From an uncultured Bacilli bacterium (GTDB taxonomy: Bacteria; Bacillota_I; Bacilli_A; RF39; UBA660): DNA of 52,621 bases. Shown piece after piece: positions 16,868-24,844 of this stretch. The notes below the pieces were generated by a model. It made no database searches. It had not been told where the DNA came from and saw only the letters and a list, made by a program, of their open reading frames with translations. Numbering within the stretch: position 1 is the first letter of the stretch; every line of letters starts with the position of its first letter. Position numbers and translations under genes: made by a program. The stretch covers positions 1-52,621 of the forward strand of contig CAJTZC010000012.1 in the NCBI GenBank assembly GCA_910583745.1, read 5' to 3'.

Positions 16868-17210
16868 GTCGATGTATTATGTTTATATGCTGCGCTGTCT
16901 CGATGACTCGATTTATACCGGGTTGACGACAGATTTAAAAAGGCGAATGGACGAGCATTTTTCTAGGTGTGAAAAGTGTGCCAAGTATACGAGAAGGCAT
17001 GAAGCGAAGACATTAGAATGTGCGTGGAAAACTGAAAATAGAGTTTTAGCTTCGAAGTTAGAGTTCCACATTAAAAGATTAAATAAATCTCAAAAAGAGG
17101 AATTAATACGATTGAACAATTTAGAAAAGTACTTTTCTACTAAAATTGAAGAATCGAAATATACTAGAGTCGATATATGTGATATAATCTCTATAGTAGG
17201 TGAGAAGTAA
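16860..17210 (+). CDS. GIY-YIG domain protein (YhbQ-like)
   Basis: The 116-residue product starts with the GIY-YIG core: YYVYMLRCLDDSIYTGLTTDLKRRMDEHFSRCEKCAKYTRRHE, where VYML and YTGLT form the two Tyr strands and R29 of DLKRRM is the conserved Arg; LEFHIKRL follows, with the terminal Glu of the active site in LASKLEFH. It is the YhbQ/UPF0213 group, cytosolic, thought to be DNA-related. The first eight bases overlap the end of the RNA-repair gene (ATGAC), so it is translated coupled to it, and it shares one base with the following carboxypeptidase gene. Confidence 0.85.
   Translation: MTKSMYYVYMLRCLDDSIYTGLTTDLKRRMDEHFSRCEKCAKYTRRHEAKTLECAWKTENRVLASKLEFHIKRLNKSQKEELIRLNNLEKYFSTKIEESKYTRVDICDIISIVGEK
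17180..17188 (+). promoter_or_regulatory. Extended -10 (TGATATAAT) inside the GIY-YIG gene
   Basis: TGA followed by TATAAT at 17183-17188, 22 bases before ATG 17210. It could supply a separate promoter for the carboxypeptidase gene. Confidence 0.45.
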
Positions 17211-18442
17211 TGAAAAAATTGCTTTTGGTTTTCCTTTTAATCATGATGGTTCCAAGTATGGTTTGGGGTGTTTCTCTTCCTGAGACTTACTCGGATAAAG
17301 TTTTGATTTATGATTTGACAGAGGATAAGGTTCTTTTGGAGAAAAAGAGCGACGAGAGGTCCAATATCGCGTCTTTAACAAAGATAATGACGACCATCAC
17401 TGCGATAGAAAAAAATTCCAATTTAAAAGAAAAAATCACCATTACTGAGGAGATGCTCGCGGGCATTCCATGGGATGCTTCTATTGCAGGACTAAAAAAA
17501 GAGGAAGTCTATACTTTGGAAGATTTGCTCTATGCGTCGATTCTTCCGAGTGGAGCTGATGCTACACAGGCTATTGCGGTTCATACTTCTGGTTCGGTGA
17601 AAGCATTCGTCCAAGATATGAACGATTTGGCTAAGAAAATCGGCGTCGAAGACACGAATTTTGTGAATGTCACGGGGTACGATGTGGAGAATCATTATAG
17701 CAATATACAAGACGTCTTAAAAATCCTAAAACATGCATTAGAAAATAACACTTTTAAAAAAATCTTTTGTACGAAACAAAAAACTTTGGAAAATGGCAAA
17801 GTGGTCAATTCTACCTTGATCACTTATAACCGTCTCATGGGGTTGGATACGTCGAGAATACTCGGTAGTAAGACAGGTTTTACTGCTAAAGCAGGTGTCT
17901 GCATCGCAGCTTTGATAAAATCGAATGACCACGATTTGCTTCTCATCACTTTGGGAGCTCCCTATGTGTATGGGAACTTTTACAATCTACGCGATGCCCT
18001 CGCCTTGACAGATTTTATGGATAAAAATTTTGACAACTTAAAAGTAGTAAAACAAGGCGATGTCGTATTGACTTTGCCTGTCGAGCTCTCTAAAGTCGAC
18101 TCCTACGAAATACGGGCTACAAAAGACGTGTTTAAATATCTTCCCGTCGACTATGAAAAAGACAAGTTCGAGGCGGTTTATGAGGGAAAAGAGAACTTGA
18201 GTTTTAAGGATATCAAAGGGAACACTCTCGGTGAAGTCTCTTATTATTATGACGGAGAATTTTTAGCGAAGGAGAAAGTTTCCTTAGAAACTGATATCGA
18301 TGCGGATGTGTTAAAGGTGGCAAAGTATTATGGAGTGCCTCTTTGCATAGGTCTAGGCATTTTTATCGCATTCCTGATTGTTGCAGGTGTGATTAAGAAG
18401 TTTATCAGGAAACAGAAGAGAAAGAAAAGAAAAAAAGTATAG
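17210..18442 (+). CDS. dacA: D-alanyl-D-alanine carboxypeptidase (class C low-molecular-mass PBP)
   Basis: The 410-residue product has an N-terminal signal peptide (KKLLLVFLLIMMVPSMVWG), the SxxK motif as SNIASLTKIM, a second motif SGAD, and KTGFTAKAG as the KTG motif; a C-terminal helix near residues 380-400 plus basic tail anchors it. It trims the terminal D-Ala of peptidoglycan pentapeptides outside the cell. The second motif is SGA where SxN is classical, so its third residue is not Asn; the same change may be common in the group, which I cannot verify. The start ATG shares a base with the GIY-YIG stop. Confidence 0.85.
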   Translation: MKKLLLVFLLIMMVPSMVWGVSLPETYSDKVLIYDLTEDKVLLEKKSDERSNIASLTKIMTTITAIEKNSNLKEKITITEEMLAGIPWDASIAGLKKEEVYTLEDLLYASILPSGADATQAIAVHTSGSVKAFVQDMNDLAKKIGVEDTNFVNVTGYDVENHYSNIQDVLKILKHALENNTFKKIFCTKQKTLENGKVVNSTLITYNRLMGLDTSRILGSKTGFTAKAGVCIAALIKSNDHDLLLITLGAPYVYGNFYNLRDALALTDFMDKNFDNLKVVKQGDVVLTLPVELSKVDSYEIRATKDVFKYLPVDYEKDKFEAVYEGKENLSFKDIKGNTLGEVSYYYDGEFLAKEKVSLETDIDADVLKVAKYYGVPLCIGLGIFIAFLIVAGVIKKFIRKQKRKKRKKV

Positions 18443-18457
18443 AAATCTGGTACAATC

Positions 18458-18946
18458 ATGGTTATTGAAAAATCGAAAATCGGCAATTTAAACGAAATTA
18501 TGCGTATTTATGAATATGCCAGAGGGATTATGCGAGAAAATGGTAATCCTAATCAGTGGAAAGACGTCAATCCTCCAAAAGAGACAATTATAGCCGATAT
18601 CGAAAATGGTCATCACTATTCCATGTGGAAAGATGATGAGATATGTGGTGTATTTGCTTTTATAATTGGCGAGGATGAGACTTATAGATTTATCGATGGC
18701 AAGTGGTTGAACGAGGAGATTTATGGAACCATCCATCGTGTAGCTAGCTCAGGTAGAGTACGTGGAATTTTTGAGGTTTGTTTGGCTTTTTGTGAAAGTA
18801 AAATTCCGAATATTCGTATAGACACACACGAAGATAACAAAATTATGCAACATCTCGTAGAAAAGAACGGTTTTCAGGAATGCGGCATCATAACCGTTGC
18901 CGATGGAAGTCCTAGAAAGGCTTATCAAAAGGAAAAAATCGGATAA
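18458..18946 (+). CDS. GNAT family acetyltransferase
   Basis: The 162-residue protein has a typical small GNAT order: N-terminal MVIEKSKIGNLNEIMRIYEYAR, a beta core with EICGVFAFIIGEDETYRF, HRVASSGRVRGIFEVCLAFCESKIPNIRIDTHEDNKIMQHLVEKNGFQECGI where the acetyl-CoA loop (SSGRVRG) and the C-terminal HEDNKIMQHLVEKNGF are characteristic. It acetylates an amine in the cytosol, substrate unknown. It ends before a terminator that also serves the convergent ABC-F gene. Confidence 0.8.
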   Translation: MVIEKSKIGNLNEIMRIYEYARGIMRENGNPNQWKDVNPPKETIIADIENGHHYSMWKDDEICGVFAFIIGEDETYRFIDGKWLNEEIYGTIHRVASSGRVRGIFEVCLAFCESKIPNIRIDTHEDNKIMQHLVEKNGFQECGIITVADGSPRKAYQKEKIG

Positions 18947-18964
18947 AACATACCCGATTTTTTT
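18933..18964. terminator. Bidirectional terminator
   Basis: AAAATCGG (18935-18942) pairs with CCGATTTT (18954-18961), with a T tract in both directions. It ends the GNAT gene and the convergent ABC-F gene. Confidence 0.7.
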
Positions 18965-20585
18965 ACATTAATTCTGAATTTAAATAGTAATAATAGTTTA
19001 AAAGTTCTCTCGAATAATTTAAAATCTTCCCTTCCGGTAAGACAAGCATTCTCGTAATGCCTATTTCTTCTACAAAAGAAGGGTTATGGCTCACTAAAAT
19101 AAGTGTTCCCTCGTAATTCTTGAAGTTTTCTCCTATGATGCTCTGCGTCTCTGGGTCAAAATGATTTGTCGGTTCATCCAAAATGATGAAATTTGCCTGC
19201 TTCAAGAGAATTTTACACAGAGCCACGCGGGCTTTTTCTCCTGGAGATAAGACAGAGACTTTTTTGTAGACGTCGTCCCCTCTAAAAAGGAAGTTTCCCA
19301 ATAAAGACCTCAGACCTTGTTCTGTGTAGTTTGGATTCGTGACATTTTGAATAATAGTCTTCGTCTCGTCTAATATTTCAAGTTCTTGTGCATAGTAAGC
19401 GATGTCTGCTTTTGAATTAAACTCTATTGTTCCCGTTTTTGGTTCCAGTTTAGAAACTAGTAATTTCAGAAGAGTCGATTTTCCAATTCCGTTTTCTCCC
19501 ACTATTAAAAACTTTTCATTTTTAGTAAGTGTAAAAGATAAGTTTTGGTAAAGGTTTTCCTTACCAGGATAGCCGAATGTCAAATTCGTCACTTCTAATG
19601 GCACTTTTCCAATCTCTCGAAGAGGTTCAATCTTTATGTTCACACGTTTGTATTCGCGGTCTCTTTTTTCAAGTTCTTTGAGTTTCTTCTCGAGTTGGAT
19701 TTTTCTGGATTCTCCCAATCGTTTGAGATTGTGGTTGGTTCTCGAAGCTTGTTCGGCCCTTTTGACAATTTCTTGGAGCTTTTCTATCTCTCTTTCTTGG
19801 TTTACTATTCGAGTTTCTTTTTCAGCCATCTCTTTAGCATAGGTTTTCTTAAATGTACCGTAGTTGCCGTCGTATACTTTGATTTTGTGTGTTACCTTGT
19901 CGATAAATACGATTTTATCTACAAGAGAATTTAAAAAGTCGACGTCATGACTTATGATGAGTACTGTTCCCGCATAATTTTTGATAAAGTCTGTAACAAA
20001 GTCTTTCGTCGTGACATCTAGGTGGTTCGTCGGTTCGTCGAGAAGAAGAATATCCGAGTTCGAGAACAAAAGTCTAGCGAAGGCAATTTTCGATTTTTGT
20101 CCCCCAGAGAGCTCTTTGACTTTCCTATCGAGCAACTCGTCGGGTATTTTCATAGACTCTATTAAATTTAAAAGTGCTTCATCCGCATTGTATTCGTCGA
20201 GAATATCGAGAGTATCTTGTATTTTGGCGGCTTTTTTTAAAAGACTTTTTTCTTCTTTCGGTTCGGCACTTGCAAGCGTATCATAAATCTTTAATAGTTC
20301 TGTTTGGAGAGCTTTTATGGGTCTTCCGTTGTATATATATTCCCATACGGTCATTTCTTTATCCTGAAATTCTATCTCTTGAGGCAGATAGCCTATCCTC
20401 GCACTCTCGAGAGAGACGTTTCCTGCGTCGAGCTCGATTTCGCCTAGTAAAACTTTAAAAAGTGTCGTTTTGCCAGCTCCATTCACGCCTACTATACCAA
20501 CTTTGGTATTTCTAGGAATTTCAAAAGATGCATCTTCGTAAATGGTCTCATTTCCAAAAGATAAATTTAGATTTTGTGCTTTCAT
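18963..20585 (-). CDS. ABC-F family ATPase
   Basis: The 540-residue product has two complete ATPase cassettes and no membrane segments, the ABC-F layout of ribosome-associated factors. Cassette 1: Walker A GVNGAGKTTL, signature LSGGQKSKI, Walker B LLLDEPTNHLD. A charged linker of about 80 residues (EKETRIVNQEREIEKLQEIV onward) follows. Cassette 2: GENGIGKSTL, signature LSPGEKARV, Walker B FIILDEPTNHFD. ABC-F proteins act on the ribosomal E site, and some rescue antibiotic-stalled ribosomes; the linker length is compatible with both groups. The start is ATG at 20585. Confidence 0.9.
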   Translation of the reverse strand: MKAQNLNLSFGNETIYEDASFEIPRNTKVGIVGVNGAGKTTLFKVLLGEIELDAGNVSLESARIGYLPQEIEFQDKEMTVWEYIYNGRPIKALQTELLKIYDTLASAEPKEEKSLLKKAAKIQDTLDILDEYNADEALLNLIESMKIPDELLDRKVKELSGGQKSKIAFARLLFSNSDILLLDEPTNHLDVTTKDFVTDFIKNYAGTVLIISHDVDFLNSLVDKIVFIDKVTHKIKVYDGNYGTFKKTYAKEMAEKETRIVNQEREIEKLQEIVKRAEQASRTNHNLKRLGESRKIQLEKKLKELEKRDREYKRVNIKIEPLREIGKVPLEVTNLTFGYPGKENLYQNLSFTLTKNEKFLIVGENGIGKSTLLKLLVSKLEPKTGTIEFNSKADIAYYAQELEILDETKTIIQNVTNPNYTEQGLRSLLGNFLFRGDDVYKKVSVLSPGEKARVALCKILLKQANFIILDEPTNHFDPETQSIIGENFKNYEGTLILVSHNPSFVEEIGITRMLVLPEGKILNYSRELLNYYYYLNSELM

Positions 20586-20695
20586 GACATCACTTCCTTT
20601 TCATATTATAACAGAAAAACTCTCGATTTGTACTATTGTTTTCCATCTCTTTTTTACATTTTTTGGTTTTTTTCGCCCGCGATAGCAACTTTTTG

Positions 20696-20723
20696 TTGAC
20701 TTTTGAATAAGATGTGATACAAT
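20696..20723 (+). promoter_or_regulatory. Promoter TTGACT-16-TACAAT
   Basis: A near-consensus -35 TTGACT (20696-20701) and -10 TACAAT (20718-20723) with 16-base spacing, 26 bases before the start of the next gene. Confidence 0.7.
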
Positions 20724-20748
20724 ATCTCGCAATCAGGGGTGGTTAAGG

Positions 20749-21270
20749 TTGAATATAGTGAATAAAAAGGGGATTAATACGCTTATATTCAGAACAGTTT
20801 TGGAAATTTCAATGGTCGTCTTATTCTTAATAATGAGTTATTTCGTCTTTTCGACGAACAACTTAGCGGGCTCTGCTCAAATTGCGGAAGCTTATAGTTC
20901 AAGCGACTACGATTTTCAGACTACATTTTCGAGAACGTCCGATAACATAAATGACATCATGACATTCAGTAATCTTTTGGATAAAGGTGAATTGGTTGTA
21001 AGAAATCCAAATAGAATCGATAAGATTGTCAAAGTTGTTCTCGTTATCGAAGGTGCTGAAAACATCGAATTTGATGGTTTAAAGATAGAATTTAACGATG
21101 AAACTGTGAATTTAAGCAACATTTCGTACGATGGAAATACATATGAAATCGAGTTAAACGAAATTACTATAGATGCTTATACAAACTATAGAGGAGTAGT
21201 CGCATTATATAACAACAATGGCAACTACGAAAATTTCAACTATTCATTCCAAATTAGTGAAAAGCTCTAA
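20749..21270 (+). CDS. Membrane-anchored extracellular protein, 173 aa
   Basis: Not recognised. Residues about 12-38 are a membrane helix (TLIFRTVLEISMVVLFLIMSYFVFS) preceded by Lys-rich residues. After it come about 130 residues of Asn/Thr/Asp-rich extracytoplasmic beta-rich sequence (IVKVVLVIEGAENIEFDGLKIEF), so it is anchored with the C-terminus outside. Start: TTG 20749 with AGGGGTGG at 20735-20742, or GTG 20758 with AAGG at 20745-20748. I choose TTG because spacing is nearer to normal. It has its own promoter and terminator. Confidence 0.55.
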   Translation: MNIVNKKGINTLIFRTVLEISMVVLFLIMSYFVFSTNNLAGSAQIAEAYSSSDYDFQTTFSRTSDNINDIMTFSNLLDKGELVVRNPNRIDKIVKVVLVIEGAENIEFDGLKIEFNDETVNLSNISYDGNTYEIELNEITIDAYTNYRGVVALYNNNGNYENFNYSFQISEKL

Positions 21271-21285
21271 TTATAGAGTTTTTTT
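21264..21285 (+). terminator. Intrinsic terminator overlapping the stop codon
   Basis: CTCTA (21265-21269) pairs with TAGAG (21274-21278) and leads into seven T. Confidence 0.65.
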
Positions 21286-21332
21286 CTGTATATTTTTTGC
21301 TTTTTGTCGAAAAATAGTATTAGGTGATTGAA

Positions 21333-21764
21333 ATGAACGGAGATAAAGAATTAATCCAATATATGCAGGAAAGTATCGATATGGGAATCGAGGCTTTGGA
21401 GACTTTAGCTAAAAATCTAGAATCAACAGATAATAAGATTAAGAGCAATGTATTGAAAGCTTTGGAGTCGTATAAAGACTTTTATAAGAAGTGTGCAGCC
21501 TATTCAGATGGCGAATCAGTGAAGAAGGGGAACCTCATTTCGGTCATCATGGCCAAAATGGGAACGACTGCCGAATTTATGAAAGACAACAGCGATTCGA
21601 AGATAGCGGATACTTTAATACAAGGATACAACATGGGTATTATCGATATTACAAAGAAAATTAAAAAGTATAAGGGCGAAATTTCGAAAGACATTTTGAA
21701 GCTTGCAAACGAATATAAAGATATGCAAGAAAAAGCAATTCGCGACGTGAAAGGGTTTTTATAA
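21333..21764 (+). CDS. Hypothetical four-helix-type protein, 143 aa
   Basis: The product is entirely helical in appearance, rich in Lys, Glu and Asp, with recurring hydrophobic spacing (LIQYMQESIDMGIEALETLAKNL, IKSNVLKALESYKDFYKKC) that fits a small helix bundle resembling DUF2383-like or ferritin-like proteins. There is no metal-ligand set obvious enough to call it ferritin. ATG 21333 follows AGGTGATT; a GTG at 21324 is in frame and would add three residues. No operon partner is evident; a broken gene follows. Confidence 0.5.
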   Translation: MNGDKELIQYMQESIDMGIEALETLAKNLESTDNKIKSNVLKALESYKDFYKKCAAYSDGESVKKGNLISVIMAKMGTTAEFMKDNSDSKIADTLIQGYNMGIIDITKKIKKYKGEISKDILKLANEYKDMQEKAIRDVKGFL

Positions 21765-21826
21765 GACTCTTTTTTTGTTACTGTATGTAAAAAAGTTATG
21801 TGGTTAATGAAATTTTTTCGTGATAA

Positions 21827-21855
21827 TTGTCTTTATTCGAAGTGTGTGTTATACT
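21827..21855 (+). promoter_or_regulatory. Promoter TTGTCT-17-TATACT
   Basis: A -35 TTGTCT (21827-21832) and -10 TATACT (21850-21855) with 17-base spacing and TGT before the -10, 25 bases upstream of the broken gene's start. Confidence 0.65.
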
Positions 21856-21880
21856 TTCATTAGAGTAGGAAGTAGGTAAG

Positions 21881-22389
21881 ATGAGTAAAAGTTTAAAAAA
21901 TAAGTTGCTCATTTTGGTATCTCTTTTGTTGGTATGTGTGATTGCTTGCGAAGTAACTATTTTATTTCGTCACTCTTCTGACAGTGAGTACAAAGATAAG
22001 GATACCGAAGGAATTAAAGTGTCAGATAACGATAGGAGTAAATACATCGTGGATATCTATACGCCGTATCACAATGACAATCTAGAGAGGGTATTTAAGG
22101 TCGAGAGCGATAATCTATATTATTATGTCATCGACGGACTTCTCGATACGAAAATTCAAGACAAAGTCAACGAAAGTATTTGAAACGAAGTCCAAAGACT
22201 TGTCGGAGTCTATCCGGATAAGGCAATAGGTGGAGAGATTGTCTCGAATTTTGAAAATACGATTTCGATGCGATTTCTCACTTATATGGAAATGACAATT
22301 TAAAATTTATAGGTGTAGACGGAGTAGAACCGAACTACGATACGATTAAAAATGGTACATATCCCCTAGGGTATATCGAAATCGGTTAA
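21881..22389 (+). pseudogene. Broken membrane-anchored protein with a PstS-like end
   Basis: ATG 21881 opens a signal anchor (SKSLKNKLLILVSLLLVCVIACE) and a DUF3298-like stretch (YYYVIDGLLDTKIQDKVNESI), but a TGA at about 22181-22183 stops it. The frame continues as NEVQRLVGVYPDKAIGGEIVSNFENT, then shifts to SHLYGNDNLKFIGVDGVEPNYDTIKNGTYPLGYIEIG and stops at 22387. The last part matches the end of periplasmic phosphate-binding-type proteins. Between the two parts a stretch of the binding domain is missing, so the gene has at least a nonsense change, a frameshift and an internal deletion. Confidence 0.6.
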
Positions 22390-22397
22390 TCCAATGA

Positions 22398-22423
22398 AAA
22401 CTTTCTTTTTAGAGAGTTTTTTT
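22398..22423 (+). terminator. Weak intrinsic terminator
   Basis: ACTTTCT (22400-22406) pairs with AGAGAGT (22411-22417) with one wobble, followed by seven T. Confidence 0.55.
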
Positions 22424-22462
22424 GTAAATGAAACGTCGACAAAAAGTGTAAAAGATTGTCGA

Positions 22463-22492
22463 TTTACAAATGATAGTCTGATTTGATATAAT
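22463..22492 (+). promoter_or_regulatory. Promoter before pduL
   Basis: -35 TTTACA (22463-22468), extended -10 TGATATAAT with TATAAT at 22487-22492; 27 bases before the GTG start. Confidence 0.65.
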
Positions 22493-22518
22493 GTAGTTGG
22501 TTAAAGGAGAGGTGCTCC

Positions 22519-23070
22519 GTGAAAGTAAGAGTTGGAGTAAGCAATCGGCATGTGCATTTGACAGAAGATACATACGATTTTCTGTTCGATGGAAAAAAGA
22601 TAGAAAAGAGAAACGATTTGATGCAACCTGGCGAGTATGCCTCGACCGATACCGTCGATATCTCGTTTGGGGATAAGACCATCGAGCACGCCCGGGTACT
22701 AGGACCTTTTAGGGAACAGAACCAAATCGAGCTTTTGGGAAGCGATTTGGCATTTTTGGAATTGGATGCTCCGACTAGGAGAAGTGGAGACTTGGAGACG
22801 ACACCGAAAGTACTACTTAAAAATGGCGAAAAGTCCATCGAGACAGACGGCGTCATCAGAGCGGAAAGACATATTCACGTTTCGAAAAGTGAATCGGAGA
22901 CTTTAGGTCTCTATGAGAGAGATAAAATCGTATTTAAAACTGATGCTGGAGAAGTCGATGCATTTGTAAAAGTGAGTTTGAGAGCAACTTTGGAGTTACA
23001 TATCGATAAGGACGAAGCCCTAGAATATGGTCTCGTCACAGGTGATGAGGTCGAATTTAGGAAATTATAA
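22519..23070 (+). CDS. pduL: Phosphate propanoyltransferase / phosphotransacetylase PduL
   Basis: The 183-residue product has the PduL hallmarks: GVSNRHVHLT at the start and RAERHIHVS in the middle, the histidines being zinc ligands of the metallo-phosphotransacylase. It swaps phosphate and CoA on acetyl or propanoyl groups, a different protein family from Pta but the same reaction. No microcompartment gene is near, so a cytosolic housekeeping role is likely: it would turn acetyl phosphate from the phosphoketolase at 24845 into acetyl-CoA. The start is GTG at 22519, set by AAAGGAGAGG at 22503-22512. Confidence 0.9.
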   Translation: MKVRVGVSNRHVHLTEDTYDFLFDGKKIEKRNDLMQPGEYASTDTVDISFGDKTIEHARVLGPFREQNQIELLGSDLAFLELDAPTRRSGDLETTPKVLLKNGEKSIETDGVIRAERHIHVSKSESETLGLYERDKIVFKTDAGEVDAFVKVSLRATLELHIDKDEALEYGLVTGDEVEFRKL

Positions 23071-23099
23071 GGTGAATATTTTTTAGGTAGGTGAATGGT

Positions 23100-24077
23100 A
23101 TGAGTTTTAAAATAGGTGATGTCGAAATTAAAAATAGAATCGTCCTAGCTCCAATGGCTGGGATTTCTAATTCTGCGTATCGAAGAATCATCAAAGAAAT
23201 GGGAGCTGGTCTCATCTATGCCGAGATGGTAAGCGATAAAGCTATCGTATACGGAAATCAAAAGACGTTCGACCTCTTAAAAATGCGCGACGAAGAAAGA
23301 CCCATCGCACAACAGATATTTGGAAGCGATGAGAAGTCTTTTGTCGAGGCTGCTAAGACAATTGTGCAGACGATGCGGCCGGACATTCTAGATATTAACA
23401 TGGGTTGTCCGGTGCCAAAGGTCGCCGTCCGCGTTCAAGCAGGCAGTGCCCTTTTAAAAAATCCGGAGAAAATTTACGACATCGTCAAAAGTGTATGTGA
23501 AGCTGTCGATATTCCTGTGACAGTCAAAATTAGAAGCGGTTGGGACGAGAAGAGTATAAATGCTGTCGAAGTGGCCAAACTATGTGAGAAGGCAGGTGCA
23601 AAAGCTATCGCAATACACGGTAGAACGCGTGCGCAGGGATATTCTGGGAAGGCCGATTGGAGCGTTATTAAAGCAGTGAAGGATGCAGTGGCGATTCCTG
23701 TCATAGGAAATGGCGATGTCACTAGTCCAGAGGATTTCAAAAGAATGATCGATGAAACCGGCTGCGATGCCGTCATGATTGGAAGAGGTGTCCTCGGAAA
23801 TCCTTGGCTCATCAAAGAAATAAACGAATACATGGAGACGGGTGAAGTGAAAACGCGTCCTACCAATCGAGAAAAAATCGACATGATTAAAAAGCACTAT
23901 GAGTTGCTCTTAGAAGATAAGCCAGAGGGTTTAGCGCTTTTGGAGATAAGGAGTCATGCCATTTGGTATCTTAAGGGCATGCCTGGAAGCGCAGAGATAA
24001 AAAATAAGATATGCGCTTCTAAAAGCTCTGAAGAGATTTTTTCTATCCTCAGAAGCTACTACGATACTTGCTTTTAA
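23100..24077 (+). CDS. dusB: tRNA-dihydrouridine synthase (DusB-like)
   Basis: The roughly 325-residue TIM-barrel enzyme has the Dus pattern: IVLAPMAGISNSAYR, LDINMGCPVPKV with the catalytic Cys, VKIRSGWDEKS, IAIHGRTRAQGYSG, IPVIGNGDVTSPEDFKRM, and CDAVMIGRGVLGNPWL, the flavin-phosphate-binding end. It reduces uridine in the D-loop of tRNAs with FMN and NADPH. An in-frame GTG at 23091 exists, but AGGTAGGTG at 23084-23092 serves ATG 23100. Follows pduL after 29 bases, likely co-transcribed. Confidence 0.9.
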   Translation: MSFKIGDVEIKNRIVLAPMAGISNSAYRRIIKEMGAGLIYAEMVSDKAIVYGNQKTFDLLKMRDEERPIAQQIFGSDEKSFVEAAKTIVQTMRPDILDINMGCPVPKVAVRVQAGSALLKNPEKIYDIVKSVCEAVDIPVTVKIRSGWDEKSINAVEVAKLCEKAGAKAIAIHGRTRAQGYSGKADWSVIKAVKDAVAIPVIGNGDVTSPEDFKRMIDETGCDAVMIGRGVLGNPWLIKEINEYMETGEVKTRPTNREKIDMIKKHYELLLEDKPEGLALLEIRSHAIWYLKGMPGSAEIKNKICASKSSEEIFSILRSYYDTCF

Positions 24078-24134
24078 ATCACTATTATTGTATTGCCTTT
24101 AGATGTTAAAATTTTGACTATGGAGGCTCTATAA

Positions 24135-24401
24135 ATGGCTAGAAAATCAAATTTAGAAAAAGTTTACAAAGTGAAATGTGAAAATGGGTATTTTCTTTTT
24201 AAGCTCAATTCGCTTTTCGATGAAAAAAAGTTGACTAAGAATTCTGTTATCGTTGAAAAGGAAATAGACTTCAACAGTGTACAAAGACTGATTAAGGGTG
24301 AACTTACTCGAGTTGATTTGGACATCATAGCGAAGTTGTGCAATAAGTTAGACTGTAAAATAGAAGATATCATCGAATATGTAAACGAGGAAAAAAGGTA
24401 G
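24135..24401 (+). CDS. Small HTH regulator, Cro/C1 type
   Basis: The 88-residue product is an HTH_26-like single-domain regulator: SNLEKVYKVKCENGYFLFKL, then EIDFNSVQRLIKGELTRVDLDIIAKLCNKLDCKIEDII, in which SVQRLIKGE and VDLDIIAKLC are the two helices contacting DNA and its scaffold. It likely represses a nearby promoter, possibly that of the neighbouring phosphoketolase, but no operator is evident. Confidence 0.7.
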   Translation: MARKSNLEKVYKVKCENGYFLFKLNSLFDEKKLTKNSVIVEKEIDFNSVQRLIKGELTRVDLDIIAKLCNKLDCKIEDIIEYVNEEKR

Positions 24402-24485
24402 TGCTATCGCGTTATCTTTTTTTGTGTATTTCTAAGTCACAGAAATGTTGGGCGTTTTGTGGCACAATATTATCGGTGATAAAGT

Positions 24486-24773
24486 ATGAATAAGAAAGAC
24501 CCAAAGAAAGAAAAAGAAAAGGCTCTATTGAAAAGTAAAATATCGTACAATATCAAAAAATACAGAAAAAATGTCGGTTATACACAGGAGGAACTCTCTG
24601 AACTAGCAGATATTTCCCACGATTTTATGCGAAGAATAGAATCATCCGATGGCAAGAATAGTTTATCTATTTTTACATTGTACAAAATTGCTTTGGCTTT
24701 GAACGTCAGTCTCGATGAGTTGGTCGAGCTCAAAATTAAAAAGGAAAATAAAGATGTCGTGCACGAAATGTAG
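24486..24773 (+). CDS. HTH regulator, XRE type
   Basis: The 95-residue product has a basic N-terminal tail (KKDPKKEKEKALLKSK) and an XRE HTH: ISYNIKKYRKNVGYTQEELSELADISHDFMRRIESSDGKNSLSIFTLYKIALALNVSLDELVEL, with TQEELSELA and SHDFMRRIE as the recognition pair. It stands between the small Cro-like gene and the phosphoketolase; the three may form a control module. Confidence 0.85.
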   Translation: MNKKDPKKEKEKALLKSKISYNIKKYRKNVGYTQEELSELADISHDFMRRIESSDGKNSLSIFTLYKIALALNVSLDELVELKIKKENKDVVHEM

Positions 24774-24784
24774 GACGGTTTTGT

Positions 24785-24813
24785 TTGCATAATTCCTTCA
24801 TTTAATTTATAAT
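24785..24813 (+). promoter_or_regulatory. Promoter TTGCAT-17-TATAAT before phosphoketolase
   Basis: A -35 TTGCAT (24785-24790) and -10 TATAAT (24808-24813), 17 bases apart, 32 bases before ATG 24845. Good enough to explain a highly expressed catabolic gene. Confidence 0.75.
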
Positions 24814-24844
24814 AGATTTAAGATAAAAGAATAGAGGGATTTTA

